Shown here piece after piece: positions 37,274-61,496 of a stretch of 64,000 nucleotides of DNA. Under the pieces are notes generated by a model. The model saw only the letters and a program-made list of their open reading frames with translations, was not told where the DNA came from and made no database searches. The position numbers and the translations under genes are program-made. Numbering within the stretch: the first letter of the stretch is position 1; each line of letters opens with the position of its first letter. The stretch covers positions 8,241,586 through 8,305,585 of the forward strand of contig NC_134528.1 in NCBI RefSeq assembly GCF_027942865.1, given 5' to 3'. The stretch is from Odontesthes bonariensis (Eukaryota; Chordata; Actinopteri; Atheriniformes; Atherinopsidae).

Positions 37274-40200
37274 GTAAGAGGAGGCTTTTGGTTGCAATGG
37301 GGTTTCAGTTTGAACAAAGAAGAACTGTTGAATATGAATTCATAGAAACTTTAAACAATCTTGCATTGCAACTTGAGTTTTTTAGCCATAGGGATGCTGC
37401 TTTTATATTTCTACTTGGTCATTATTTCCAGTTGAGACTGCAGTGATGTTGAGAAATTGTCTCAGAATGCCACACACACAGCGTCATGCATCCTGTGTTG
37501 ATGTTAACACATTCCTACTTTGCAACAGATCTTAATCAAGCATGGAGTATATTGCTGTAATTCCAGAGTTGGAGGCACAGCCCTAATCTTTTTGGCACAT
37601 TATTCTGTAAATCAGAGCATGGTTAAATTGGGGTCCCTGCTAACTCAATACAGCCAGCCCATTTATGTGGATTTATGACTGGACTTTACGAGGAGTGCTT
37701 ATTTCAATCAGCAGAGGTCCTCTCTCCCTTCCCTTCATTTGGGTTTGAAACTGATGAACCAGATCATGTCAAAATGTTCTCACTTACTTTATTTCTGAGG
37801 TGTTCGTGGATTGCTTTGTGCCATGGTGGATTATTTTGGAGATAAGTGGTCCAAAGGGCTGGCTGGTCAAGCCCACTTTTAGCTGGAGCGTCCAATGGGA
37901 GTGATGTCCCCATGCCGATGCAGCACGGACTGATGGATGGCCTAGCTTTCTGTCGCTTTCTGGTCCCAGCCAGAGCCGTTGTTATGAAAATATAGAAGGA
38001 AGCAGGCACACAAACCACAGAGAGATGGCAGCTCAGCTAATGATGGATGACCGCCTGCTTGGTATCCACTAGAGATGCGAATAAACTAGAATTGTGGCCT
38101 CTGAGGAACTACTTTTAGTGTTCACTGGAAGTTTGCTTGCTGACAGAGCGTCTGAACACCTGAATGTTTATGTAGGATTATGAATATTATGTGACTGAGT
38201 GGGCTAAATGAGAGACCACCTGACACCACCTTATAGTTTTTACTTGTCTGTCCTGCAGAAGAAAAGGGAGCCATATAGTGGTCATTTTACTGTTCTGTTT
38301 AATCCTGTAAATCAGCTCCCTAAAAGGGGGCCGAGTCATATTAAGCACCCCTCTGACCTATAAAGAGTTGGTGTTAATGGTGGCATTCGCAGAGGTGATT
38401 TGCAGCCCGCGTCTTGATGCCAGCGCTGGTGACCTCGAGCTGACTGATTGATGGTGTTTGTTGTTCAGTGTTGGACTTGAACTGAGGGTGGTTTATGTGT
38501 CTTTGGCTACAGCCTGATGGGACTTTACCTTACTGAGTGTTATGCGGACCTCCCTTTGAGACGTCATCAAGAATGACCATGAACTCCCTCCCAAGCATTA
38601 CGTCTCAAGGACAAACTTTGCCTACCAGCGTGACCCAGTTCTAAGAGCAGGGAGGGAGGGAGTTGAAATGAGGGACAGATTTGTGTTTGTGTGTGTGTGT
38701 GAGTAAGGCTGTGGCAGGGCATAGCCTACTTCTCGTACCCTACTTTACCCCTCTCTGTATGTAGGAGCTGAGCTCCACTGATTGCACCATCTCTTCCTGT
38801 TGTTTCTCTTGTTTTTTTTGTCCAGATGGGGGATTACAGGTCGTCAGCTTCTGAAAGCTGACCACCTGGTTACTCCGGATGTTAGAGATGCTATTTGTTT
38901 TAATTTGATAATCCTTAATACCCTTTCAGAGACAAGAAATCCAGCTCGTGTGTCACTGAGGTTTCACTGGGGCACAAATGAACACAAATGCCCCCACAGT
39001 GTGAGAAAAACATTTAAAACTTTCCATCATCATTTCCAGAAGCAGCTCTAAATCGACAGTTTTACCTGCTCACTGCTAAATGGCAGAAAGACACAGACAA
39101 ACTGTGGACAGAGTATTTGATATTTGTGGTAAAAATGAGCAGTTATTGTGACAACCTTTGCGCTAAACTGGTTCTATCGGTTTAAAGTGTTGAGAGTTCA
39201 TTCATGCAGCTCTGCTGGACCCGGTTCCTTTCTGGAGGGGCTGATGCATATAAACATCTGTTTTGAGCAACATCCATGAATATAAAGTGTTCCAGTAATT
39301 TTAGCCTGACCAGGAGGCAGACTCTCCCTGAGTCTCATTCTGCAGGAAGAGTAAAACTCCACTGTCCTGACTCCCAGAAAAGGTGAACTTTAGGGTATCA
39401 TTGCCTCTCTGCAGCTTTGGTGAGTGTTTTTGCCAGCACAGAACCCATTATTCCACCTGTTGCAGGTTCTGGTTGGAACAGCCCTTTAGCTCACAGTGGA
39501 TCTATTGAGGAGTGGAACAAGGACAAGTTGTACGACAACAGACTTGCAGAAGAAACCATTAAGTGACACCCTCTTATGTCATAACTTTAGATCTACCTCT
39601 GAACAGGTCAAAATACTTTGCTGACGGCTCAATTTAGAAATAAGAAAATGCTGAAGTCAAAAACTCATTTGTTGTACATTGAAATTTAAACATTCCTCAA
39701 AATGAGGTGATATAATTGAGCAGTTGTATTTCTTTTTACTGTGTTTACTGTCTAAGGAGGATAGGGAGAGCAAAGTAATCTTTAACTGACAGCTTTAATT
39801 TCCCCAGCTCTGTTTTTTTTTTCCTCCTTTTTTGTCTATTTACTGCCCAACAAAGGCCATTGAGGACTTTGCAGAGTGTAGTTCTTTTGGCCAAAGGAAA
39901 TTGCAGAGGAGTGGAGTGGTGAGAGAGGAGGGGTATCTGTATCAGAGAGAGGCTGGACTGTGCAGGGAGGAGGAGGAGGAGGAGAGCATGAAAGCAGAGG
40001 AAGGGGAGGAGACTGTGTTCTCATTCAGTGGCAGTATTGGGCCTGAGAATGAGCTAGTTTTTTTTTTTTTCATTTCTGGAGGGGGATTTAGGGAAGTTTT
40101 CCTTAGGAGGGGTGGTCAGAAATGTAACGTAGTGTTTGAGCTGAGGCTGGATTATCAGGGGGAACTGCTCAGACACCAGAGCAGCCATGCATGGAACAAA

Positions 40201-42120
40201 CTGGGGTAAGAAACTCATGAGGTTAAGATCGTTGTAGAAAAGGGAAGTTGCTTTGAATCACTCTGGCTGTAAATAAGACACGTTGTTTGATTAGAGTTGT
40301 GTTTGATCTACTGTTTCACTCGTACAGTCAACATGTGCAAACTATGCAGGTTAACTGCCTGTTAATGTGGAAAAAATTGTTTTTTTTTAACAGTTTGTTG
40401 AATAATTGATGAGTTTATTACAGTAACTGTCATGTAATGTGGCATCCGCTGTTTTAAATTTAATCTTTATAATCAACAGTTGTAGATTCTCAAAGGTGGA
40501 AATATTTTTTTCTTCTCAGGTTTAGACTGTTCATCAGTCAAGCCAAAGATATTTCTGATGCAATCCAATTCTAAAATGTTAAACATGTAATAGATTATAC
40601 AGTTAAGTGATTGATAGATTTATCAGTGGGTTGTTTTAGAATGAAATCAATCATTATCTGCAGCCTGAAACTGCTCTTTAAAATAAAAACCTACTGTCAT
40701 ACTACTTGTCTTGACATCGGTGTGCATGTGTGTTTGAATGGAGGCCTCTGGTATTTCTCAGTGCAGTATAATCATTGACAGTGTTCGGTGCATCATTCAA
40801 ACAAACCTCTAGGCCATCATGAGGAATGCTTGTGTGGTTAACCGCTTTCTTTGTTGCCACTTCTGGAGGTTAAGTGGGTCTTCTTAGCATTTAACATTAG
40901 ATGGTTTTAAAACCTTTTTTTCACCAGGAAAGTCTTTTGAAATGAATTAATTGATCAGCATTTTCATTCAGACTTTTGGATGGACAAAACAAGCTGTTTG
41001 CCACCTGATCAACACTTGATTTGGTTTGGTGGCTGTAATTTCTCTCAGGTCTGTGAGGTGTCTGGCTGTAGGAAGGTGGGTTGTCTTGAGAACCAAAATA
41101 GCTTTGTCACACGTTTCCTCTATGTTCCAGTTTCCAAAGAGAGGGGTAAGAATAAAGGGATGGGAGGGGGTAACGGAGTGGGACTCAAAATTCGGAGTTT
41201 GGGCAGAGAAGATGGAGAGTGGAGGAGGGGATCTCCAGACTCATTTGTTTGTTCCCTCATGCAGACATTCCCTGCTGAAATCTGAGGCGCTCTTCTTTTC
41301 ATTCGCCCTCTTTCCCTCCACATCCCTGTTTTATTCATAGGTGTTGCTCTCAGAGGTGAAGCCTCAGATGAGGGCTGGTATAACACAGCTTTTGGTGTGA
41401 GGAATATTTTTAGCCTCACCTCCGTGGCTGTGTGTTTATGGTGTGGTTGAAAACAAAGAAGGAGTTAGTACAGACTCTTTCAGTTGGTCTCAAAGCAGGT
41501 TTGTGTGACGTTGCAGTCTTCTAGGGCTAGGCTAATAAACTGTGTATACTGTACTGCTGTAACTGCCCCTGTAAAAAGGTTTTTTTATACTGCTGCCATC
41601 TCTAATTGCCAGACTCGGACGCAGTCAGGCGAGAGGTTACCTTCACATGCCAGTAAATGTCATCACACTTTATCAAGCTTAAGGCTTGCTATATGTGTGC
41701 CTGACTGTCAGACAAACTCATATAAACTTATATACAAGGAGCACGTTTATGTTTTCATACATGTGACACATGTTGGTTCATAGTTGATGGTTATGCCTGA
41801 TTTTTAAAAAGTACCCAAATTGGATTGGCAAGTTTGGCACAATTTACTAATTAACATCTGTTAAAACTGTCCGTGTAATTACCACATGGGCAAAGCTGAA
41901 ACCCTACCGTCATTAGATATCATTCATTGTAGTAGCTGCAAAATTCTTTGGCCATAAACACCTAAATAAACTCAAACTCAAATGACTTTACGGTGACTCC
42001 TTTGTCTGTCTAGTGTTTCTGTATTACGTAGGGCCTCTATAAAACAAACCAGGATTATATGGGACATTTTTTTTCCTTCTTAAATGACTTAGTAGTTACT
42101 GTTTGTCACTGATTCTTTTT
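37274..42120. other. Intergenic or 5' intron; possible alternative first exon near 39.85-40.2 kb
   Basis: No coding exon is recognised. The purine-rich stretch 39840-40205, with GGAGGAGGAGGAGGAG and ending in a good donor (CTGGG|GTAAGAAAC at 40206), could be an alternative first exon for lzts2. Its long frame is not a protein I recognise. The rest is AT-rich with T-runs and chance ORFs. Confidence 0.3.
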
Positions 42121-42139
42121 AAAACCTTTTATAGACCAA

Positions 42140-42667
42140 GTTTGGCCAGTTCCAGTTCAGTCGGCTTATTACTGCATCTTTACTTTTTGTGGAGGATGTG
42201 TGGTCGTCTTGGTTTCGTCGAATGGAGACCTCAAGCAGGCACTGGGGAGCCGAGTGTGAAGCAGCTGAGATGATAATTAGCACCTCCAAGTATGAGACCA
42301 TAGTCCTCAGTCGGACAACGGAGGATTGATTTCTCCCCGTTGGGAGTATGTTGCTACCTCGAGTAGAAAAAGTCGTGCTAACGAGTTTGGATAAGGTGGA
42401 ACGTGAGACTGACGTTGATTTGGACTCTTTACTGGCCTGTGGGGAAGAGAGAGCCAAGTCAAAAGGTGAAACTGTCAATTTACCAGCCAATCTGTGTTCC
42501 AACTCTCACCTATAGTGCTGAGTTGTGGACTATAAATGAAAACATTTAATTGGGAATACTAGCAGCTGAAATGAGCATCCTCTGAGGGGTGGCTGAGCTC
42601 ACCTAGAGATGGGATGAAGAGCTCAATCATCGCTCTTCAGAGTAGTAGTCGGTACTCTTTCGTATCG

Positions 42668-42718
<51 letters not shown>

Positions 42719-42865
42719 ATTGTTCTTCCCCGGAAGAAGCCTTAGGACAGATCCAGGACTTAATGGAGGAGGTGGCTTTCCAGACAGAGGTCTGGAGTTC
42801 ACTATACAGACCGTTCCCCCTGTGACTGAGTCCCATAGAAGTGGTAGAAAATGGATGGACAGATG
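42140..42865 (+). mobile_element. Non-LTR retrotransposon (LINE) fragment interrupted by poly(T)
   Basis: The plus strand carries degraded but ordered pieces of the 3' part of a fish LINE. First comes AAGCAGCTGAGATGATAATT, then CACCTCCAAG and CCTCAGTCGGA; next the motif for the end of the reverse transcriptase (ACCTATAGTGCTGAGTTGTGG); and finally a terminal GGAGGAGGTGGCTTTCCAGA and GTGGTAGAAAATGGATGGA, the usual simple-repeat-like tail. Between 42669 and 42717 about 60 bases of expected sequence are replaced by a run of T. Multiple frameshifts make it non-functional. The exact LINE clade is not assigned. Confidence 0.7.
42670..42716. repeat. 47-base poly(T) run
   Basis: An uninterrupted run of 47 T's lying inside the LINE fragment. 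It could be the 3' tail of a second, minus-strand retroposed insertion that lost its body, an expanded mononucleotide tract, or an assembly filler error. Confidence 0.95.
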
Positions 42866-42869
42866 TTGT

Positions 42870-45800
42870 ACCATGAGGAACATGTGTCGGAGCACCAAGG
42901 GGTGTTAAACTGCTTTTTAGCTTAACCCTCTGTGGCAAAACAAATGAGATAATGATGGTCTTCATGAGATATTGAGCTCCACATACTCCTTTTTCCTATC
43001 AGAGAGAGATGTTTGGGATTATAGGAGGATGAGGAATACTCAAAAACGTGGCTAGCAATGAGGACTGGACCAGAAATGATGTGGCTTTATCACTAATGGA
43101 CAGAGCCTGTTCTTTGTACAGCTAGGGCTCCAGTCCTTGAATGTGTGTGCATTCTGCAGATATTTTGTAAATCTGGGGTGGTCAGTGCTGTTTTTCTAAG
43201 CTGTGGTCTGATGGGGAAAAAAGACTGAGGGTGGATAACACTCAAAGACTGAAATTGAATCAGAAAGCTGGCTCAGTCTTGTAGTGGAGCTGGACCATCT
43301 GAGGCCAGTTGCAAGGAGGAAAATGTTGTCAAAACTTCTTTCCATTATTGATATCGTGCTCTAGTTAAACAGAGGACTATGCTCAGCCAGTCACTAAAAA
43401 TGGCAAACATCACAGGAGTCCTTACTTCCTCTGGAAATTCAGTTGTACAATTCTTTTTCTCTTAAGTTTGATTAACTTTACACTTTCCACAGTCTTGAAG
43501 AACAACGCAAATTCTCTAAAGGAATTTAGAAGCTTTTTTTAATTTTTTTTTATTTCTTTTGGAAACGGTGGCTTGTGACTGATGAGATATGGGGGGGGGG
43601 GGAATAAAGCAGTAGCTGACCAATGCATGTTTAGTCTTCACTCTCTTTAGCTGGGCCACCACACATTCCTCCAGCTAGAGGAGTGAGTGACTGGCTGACT
43701 GGCTGACTGAAGGGCATTAAAACCCTCAAAGGCTTTTCCAGACAATAACAGTCTGCTCACAGTCAGAATCAGCTGACTCTGTAGACATTATGGGGGTGGC
43801 TGAAATATTGCCCTCATGCAGTGGAGTGTTTTTTTTGTTGTGCTCGTGAGATGTAAGATGTCATGGATCCATCTAGTTGTCATTAGTCGCTAATGTCCAT
43901 TTATTTTCCATTAGCCCAAATAGGAGTGTATGGAGCACTGCCAGCGCTATAGAATGTCTGAGAGCTTTAAAATGCTAAGGAGGGTCCTGGCCTCCCTGTC
44001 AGCCCTCTGACCTCCTCCCCTTTCCCACCTCCTCCCGTTTCTGATGTTTGAGGCCCCAGTTACTATGACAACAAAAGGGAAACCGGGACCGCATGAACAT
44101 GACGGAGGCTTTAAAAACAGTTTGAGATCCTTTGCTTTGCTGAGAAGAGTCCCTGCATAGTTCCTGAGGGATTAGAGCTCATTCACTTGTCTGGAGAGAC
44201 TTTGTGGACAACACATGGACTCCCATTGATCAGAAATAATGATCTGAGGAAAACAACTGCAAGAGGAATTCTTTAGACTATCTAAACTAACACATATATT
44301 GGCTATTTCTTTTACTCGGATCACAAGTTTTTGTAGTTCTGTGTGATACTAGATGTACAGTTTCTAAGTAGAACAGTTTGAACACATGGACCCCTTCCAT
44401 GCATGTGCTTCTTTTTGTTAATATGACAGCAATTTGTCATGCAAGTCTCATCTCTGGATAACCACTCTAGTCACTTTTTAAATTATTAGTACCCAGGCGA
44501 GCTCCCTAACTGCTGCACATCTCCTGAATGAACCTTGCCTTTTATAATAAGCTGTAGCACTCACAAGTTATTTTTATGGATTCTTTAATTGGAGGGCTGA
44601 GTGTCTGTCTTCATTCCAAAAAAATCCAGATATGATTATGTATTTTAAACATTGTCATGGACTAATTAGATTTTAAACTTTGGATGGAAAAATCAAGTAA
44701 GTTTAACCTGATTGGCTGTGCTCATAGGCACCGTCAGTACCACATGTTTCTCCTTCTGCCACTCACGCTGACACTGATGCAGTGATTAAAGTGTGCAGTA
44801 GAAGTCTTTAAAGACACACTGACACACATTTCAAACTTGGTTTTTCAAACTACATTCCTGGAACAACCAAAAAGAATCAATTGATTGATCTAATTGACCC
44901 ACAAGGGAATGAGCAAGTGGATGTTTGACTTGCTAATAACAGCACAGTAAAGCACCAGCCACCAGTACATACAATAAAGCTGCTCCACCTAAGCGTGCTA
45001 TTTAACAGCACCGGGATGACATTAAACACTGACATGGAAGACAGTCAAACTCTTGCTAATTTCTCTGTATTTTCAGTTTTCACGCATCATAACAACATAC
45101 TGCAGTGCCAGATTTGCCTTAGTCACTTATGAGTTTAAGCAGGGATCAGCCAGATTTGAAGGGTGCTGATTAACGTGTGGTAATCAGTCAAATCGCACAA
45201 GTGGCCTCGTAGACTCTGTAAACTTGGCAGGTTGGAAAATGATTTGGCATGGCCCTGTTCTGGCTGCTGCGCTCCAGAAATGTCTTGCCAGCGTTCCAGC
45301 TGTGACCCCTTCTTTCACCTAATTAACCTGCTTCACTAACTGTCAACATGGACCGTCTTCTTCTTCGGGTGTTTTTTTTTTTTTTAATCTACTTTGTCAG
45401 TCAGATTAAGAGGGTTACAGAGCAGGTAAAACAAGAGGAAAAGTCTTGGTTTTGTTGTACTTTTGTTTACTTGGTGATGAAGCGAGAGCCGCAGTCGTGC
45501 AATGCTCGAAACCCTTTAGTCATGCATTTGTGACTCGCTAAACTGAAACTCTAAAACGAGGCACGCCTACATGTCGGATATCCTCTCATTCTCTGACTCA
45601 CTGTGTTGATGGTTTTTAATCACAACAGGCTCTGCTGTTGTTTTGGTCCTAAGTGCAGAATGAGCTCATAATCACACGTCCTGTTGGTCATTGTTCTCCT
45701 CTATGAAGAATTCAGAGGCCACTGGACAGACTGTTGATATCTGTCTCTGTCTGCCATGTCAATATTTACCGCCAGTCCAGTGAGAGTGAAGGCGTGAACA

Positions 45801-46576
45801 CGTGAGTTTGTCACTTTTCCTACATGTTATTTCTCAGAAGTACTCTGTAATACTTTGGAGACACAGTGTGTAACACTTCTGTCTCCTCTTTTGTGTTCAG
45901 TTTTTGAAGTGCTGCCCACAGTTGGGAACTTGGAGTTGCTCCTCAGGCTGATGAGATGTGCTGAGACAGTAGCTTTTGTTGCTGTCAAGGAAATGTCAGC
46001 ATGTAATAAACCATTTTCTGCCTCAGATTGTAAGAGACTCCTTTCTTGTGCTGCGTCATGCCTTGCGAGCCTCGAGCCCCGTTTGTGCTGCTTGACTGGA
46101 TTTATTGAATGGCTGCTCCTGGTTCTCCGTGTGTGGGCTACCATGGTCTTGTGTGATATTTATTCGCTTCACTCTCCTGTATATCAACAGTTTTACCTCT
46201 GCCATAGTTGGTGTTTTTTAACAGAGACGACTTATTTGACTGCAGCCCTGTGGGGAAACATGCTGCATAACTTGTTTTTAGTTTGATCAGGGAATGTGAC
46301 AGCTGCAGGTCTTGGCTTCAGTTCCGTAAAAACACGACTAACACAGCTTTGACGGTTGAGAACGTTACCATTTTATATCACTTGATTGACATGTGCTCAC
46401 GAGTTTGACTCGACCTGGAGACTAATCTTCAGACTCACTTGGAGCTGTAAGGACTTGCATTTACAAAGCACGTCTTGAATAACCTGAGATGGACGTGGAT
46501 CTATTATGAAGTAAAACAATTGATTGAGAATCTGTTTAAACATCTTTGTTAGACTCACACTTCTCTTCTCTCTTAG
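42870..46576. other. Intergenic or 5' intron upstream of lzts2
   Basis: No coding exon before 46577. It contains a 12-base G-run (43591-43602), a TGACTGGC repeat (about 43687-43710), and a complex block at about 43870-44100 with repeated ATTAG/CTAAT cores and an X-box-like palindrome (44059-44072). The 143-codon plus-strand frame at 45855-46286 overlaps an open antisense frame and matches nothing I know. Confidence 0.4.
44059..44072. promoter_or_regulatory. RFX X-box-like palindrome
   Basis: GTTACTATGACAAC is an imperfect inverted repeat close to the RFX X-box GTTNCCATGGNAAC, followed directly by ACAAAAGG, a Sox-like site. It lies in a region with several homeodomain-type cores, 2.5 kb upstream of the lzts2 coding start. 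Function is unproven. Confidence 0.3.
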
Positions 46577-46603
46577 CACAAGTGATCCTTCTGAGTTGTC
46601 ACC

Positions 46604-49833
<3,230 letters not shown>

Positions 49834-52140
49834 CCCTGACGTCTGTCCATTTTTCAACATTTTTATTTGCACTACTGGAAGCTAAACGTTTTTTTTTTCC
49901 CCAAAATCTTATCTGTGCTGTTTAGATGGAAACACTCTGTTGTTGTTCATGTGACAAACATGCAGATGAGTGTCTCAAATGTAAAACTTGCAGACTAAAA
50001 TCCACCACACTTCAGCTGGAACTGTTGACCTTTAACAGTCATACTCTGAGTCAGTCCTTTCCCCTTCGTTAACGTCTGTTGTTTTCACAGTTTTTTAGTT
50101 TTTTTTTGTGAGTAACTTCACTCAACCTTTGACTGTGAACCATCTCGTGATGGTTATGACTCCACCTCCCCTGCTGGGTTTGACACTACACTCCCACTCC
50201 ATCAACTGTCAGCTCTCATTAGTACAGTTAATTCGCTGTTGTCGGTTGACAGTGAACGTGGGATACCGCACATTCGGCATGTCATGATAAGAGGAAGTGA
50301 ATCAGAACGATGTGTTGACGTCGGTGGCTACTCTCCGGTTGTTTTTAACGGAATGATCAGTGTTTTCTCACAACTTATCTGGTCTTTCTGTAAATTTTAA
50401 CATCACAAAACCATAAACTGCAAATATTTCTCTGCTTACGTGGGATACATTTGTAAGTTGGGACCAAAATAAATCAATAGAAATAAGATTTTTCAAATAC
50501 ACAAGGCATCATTCTCATGTTACGTATTCATTTAAATGTGCTCTAATTATCTGGATACTTAACCCTAAGTTAATGCAGTGGGTGTAAATTATGTCGTGAA
50601 CTTCGGTACATTCAGATGTACAGTAATAAACACGTGGGGCGAATGGTGTTTTGACAGCGATCATCATATCCACGAGTCATCTTTTTCCTCTTTCTCACAT
50701 GCATTTCTGTCCCACCTTTAAAACGAGCTTTATCTATCTGGTGGATTAAATAAGTTTACTGTAGAATGAAACCGAGTGAAAAATGCAAATCTTCAAAGAC
50801 TAAGAAGCGTAATGTCATAAAAGTTAAATATCCCGGCTGTTAAAATAGTAAAAGTTCTGTCAGCTTTCTTCACAGCAGAAATTGTCATATTGAAGTAAGG
50901 CTGCAGGTTTGTGTGCCGGCTCCTAAGGCCTCCTTATAATCTCTATTGTACTGATTGTTAACCATTTAATGAGGACATTTATTTACCATCTTAGTGTCCT
51001 GAACTTTCGGCTCTGGGAGGGGAAAAAAGTTTCTAAGGCTTTGTGCTAACTTTACTCTGTCCTACACTTGTTGATGTACTGGGGGGGGGGTGTTAACTAT
51101 TAGTAAAGTGCTGAGCTTCAATTATTCAGAAGGAGTGAAGAAATGAAGGAACAAGGTTATTTTAGATTTCATCTAAATTTTGGGCTCATTGATTAAATGA
51201 TTTACTCAACTCGGAAGCCATTCTTATCTCTCCGTTTTTCAGTCGTCCTAAACGTGAAGGAACATTCTCGCACTTAGTGAATATGTCTGCAACATTTCCA
51301 CTGTACATCTCAGCAATATTACGTGGGGAAAAGTACAAAGTTTTGAGGCTTTTTCGGCTTTCTGTGCCTGACCCGTCAAAGAGTCTGGTGTCGTCTGGGA
51401 TTTAGACTCACTGATTTGCACCATAGTCACGCTGTCTTCGAACAACAGGAGATGTTAAACGGACAGTGGGACAAAAATGCTGACAAGTGTCTGTTGTCTC
51501 ATTGTTCTCAGCTTATCCTCACATCCTCCACCAGGACTGGGTTTAAATTCTGTTATGGATTTGTTTTGTTTTTCCAGAAAAACACATGTTCCTACAATAA
51601 GCAGAAGCATGTCACGCCACTAAATCACACTCGTGATTGCTTTATCTCTTAGATGGAGAAAATAGTTTTTTACTTCCCTCTCTGAGAGGTGGTAGATGGA
51701 GCATTGCTGCGTGTGTGGGTGGTGTTACATTTTTGAAATTGAAATGGTGAGCTATTGCACTGAACGTTGCTTTGAAACAAAGTCGCACTAATTTCCTCTG
51801 ACCTTTTAAAATACACAACAATGGACTCAGTTCCCTGTACAACAGAAGACACTCGTTGTTTGAATCATTTTCTCCTGTAAATAAGCATTTTATTCCAGAG
51901 ATGTCTGCCCATCTCTGAACAAAAAAACAAAAAAAAAACATAGCCACTGTGAATAGACCAAAGCAATGTCTCACACATTATATTTTCCTCCTGCAGATAC
52001 GCCTGTATATTAACGTTTGTGTGGATGTTTGTTTTGGTTCCTCAGTGTAATTTTATAATCCACAATATTTGTATGAAGGCATTAAATGTATATTTTCATG
52101 CTGTACATTTCTTGGAAATAAAAAAAAAAAAAAAAAACAC
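49834..52140 (+). other. lzts2: lzts2 3' untranslated region
   Basis: About 2.3 kb follows the TGA without splice-supported coding sequence. AATAAA-type signals occur near 50468, 50624 and, most convincingly, at 52117-52122 (TTGGAAATAAA with a following A-run). Short ORFs on both strands here are treated as chance. Actual cleavage sites cannot be fixed from sequence. Confidence 0.55.
52117..52122 (+). other. lzts2: Polyadenylation signal, lzts2 (distal)
   Basis: AATAAA about 2.28 kb after the lzts2 stop, within TTGGAAATAAAAA. It is the last good plus-strand signal before the convergent pdzd7 gene begins. Confidence 0.5.
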
Positions 52141-52680
52141 TGTGGTTTTAATTAAAAAAGACAAAATTTAATAACTGTGTTCTTTTTTTTCCCCCCTTTA
52201 ACTAAATTTCTTAGACTACACATTTAAACAGGATTTGCTTGGAACCGTTTCATCCTGGCTTACTTTGCAGTACTCTGCTGCAGTTGTGTGCACAAGTGTC
52301 TTTATGGCTCGTGTCTGCCCCCCGCAGGATGAAAAGTCAACACTTTAATGCAAGTTCTTTCCCCTGGACTCAAAAAGGCACCCTGGTTACACCTCAGTTC
52401 GTCACCCTGAACTTTATACACATCGTTGTGCCACTGGTGAGAGTTTTATACACAAAGGGATTTTAGTTCAACATAAATGTAAAAGCAATCGTGTTCTTGA
52501 CGGGCACTGGCTCCTCGTTTGTGATAAAAGTTACATGTGAAGGCATCGGGAACACCGTTTTTTCATGATTTTAAATGCACAAATTACACCTGCTGCAAAT
52601 GTTTGCTCTATTTTTAGTGACGCTATACTTGTATATCCAGCCTTAGTTCTTCTCAAGTCCATTGATCTTGGAGGCTGTTC

Positions 52681-52702
52681 TTTTTTTTTTTTTTTTTTTT
52701 TT
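52681..52702. repeat. Poly(T) run between converging genes
   Basis: A run of about 22 T's in the short stretch that separates the lzts2 and pdzd7 3' ends. Confidence 0.9.
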
Positions 52703-52785
52703 CAACCCAGCAAGTTGCCTAAAGCGTCATAATCGATCACTTTAACATTAATGGCAAAATTACATACCCGACCTCAGCTGTGCAT

Positions 52786-52791
52786 TTTATT
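52786..52791 (-). other. pdzd7: Polyadenylation signal, pdzd7
   Basis: AATAAA on the minus strand only 65 bases past the pdzd7 stop codon. A longer 3' UTR reaching toward 52.2 kb cannot be excluded. Confidence 0.4.
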
Positions 52792-52855
52792 GATGCCATG
52801 TAAAATCTCAAAGTGATGCTAATCACTGGGCACTTTTCTGAATCTCAATCTCTTT

Positions 52856-61496
<8,641 letters not shown>

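Noticed and set aside
39832-40209. 125-codon plus-strand ORF with Glu run
   Set aside because: It starts on a non-ATG codon, and the Glu and Phe runs come from GGA repeats and a T-run. Kept only as a possible untranslated first exon.
42119-42502. 127-codon minus-strand ORF
   Set aside because: It is the antisense of the LINE fragment that is recognisable on the plus strand.
45855-46286. 143-codon plus-strand ORF just upstream of lzts2
   Set aside because: The antisense strand is also open, no motif or splice signals support it, and the Cys/Leu-rich composition looks like a chance frame.
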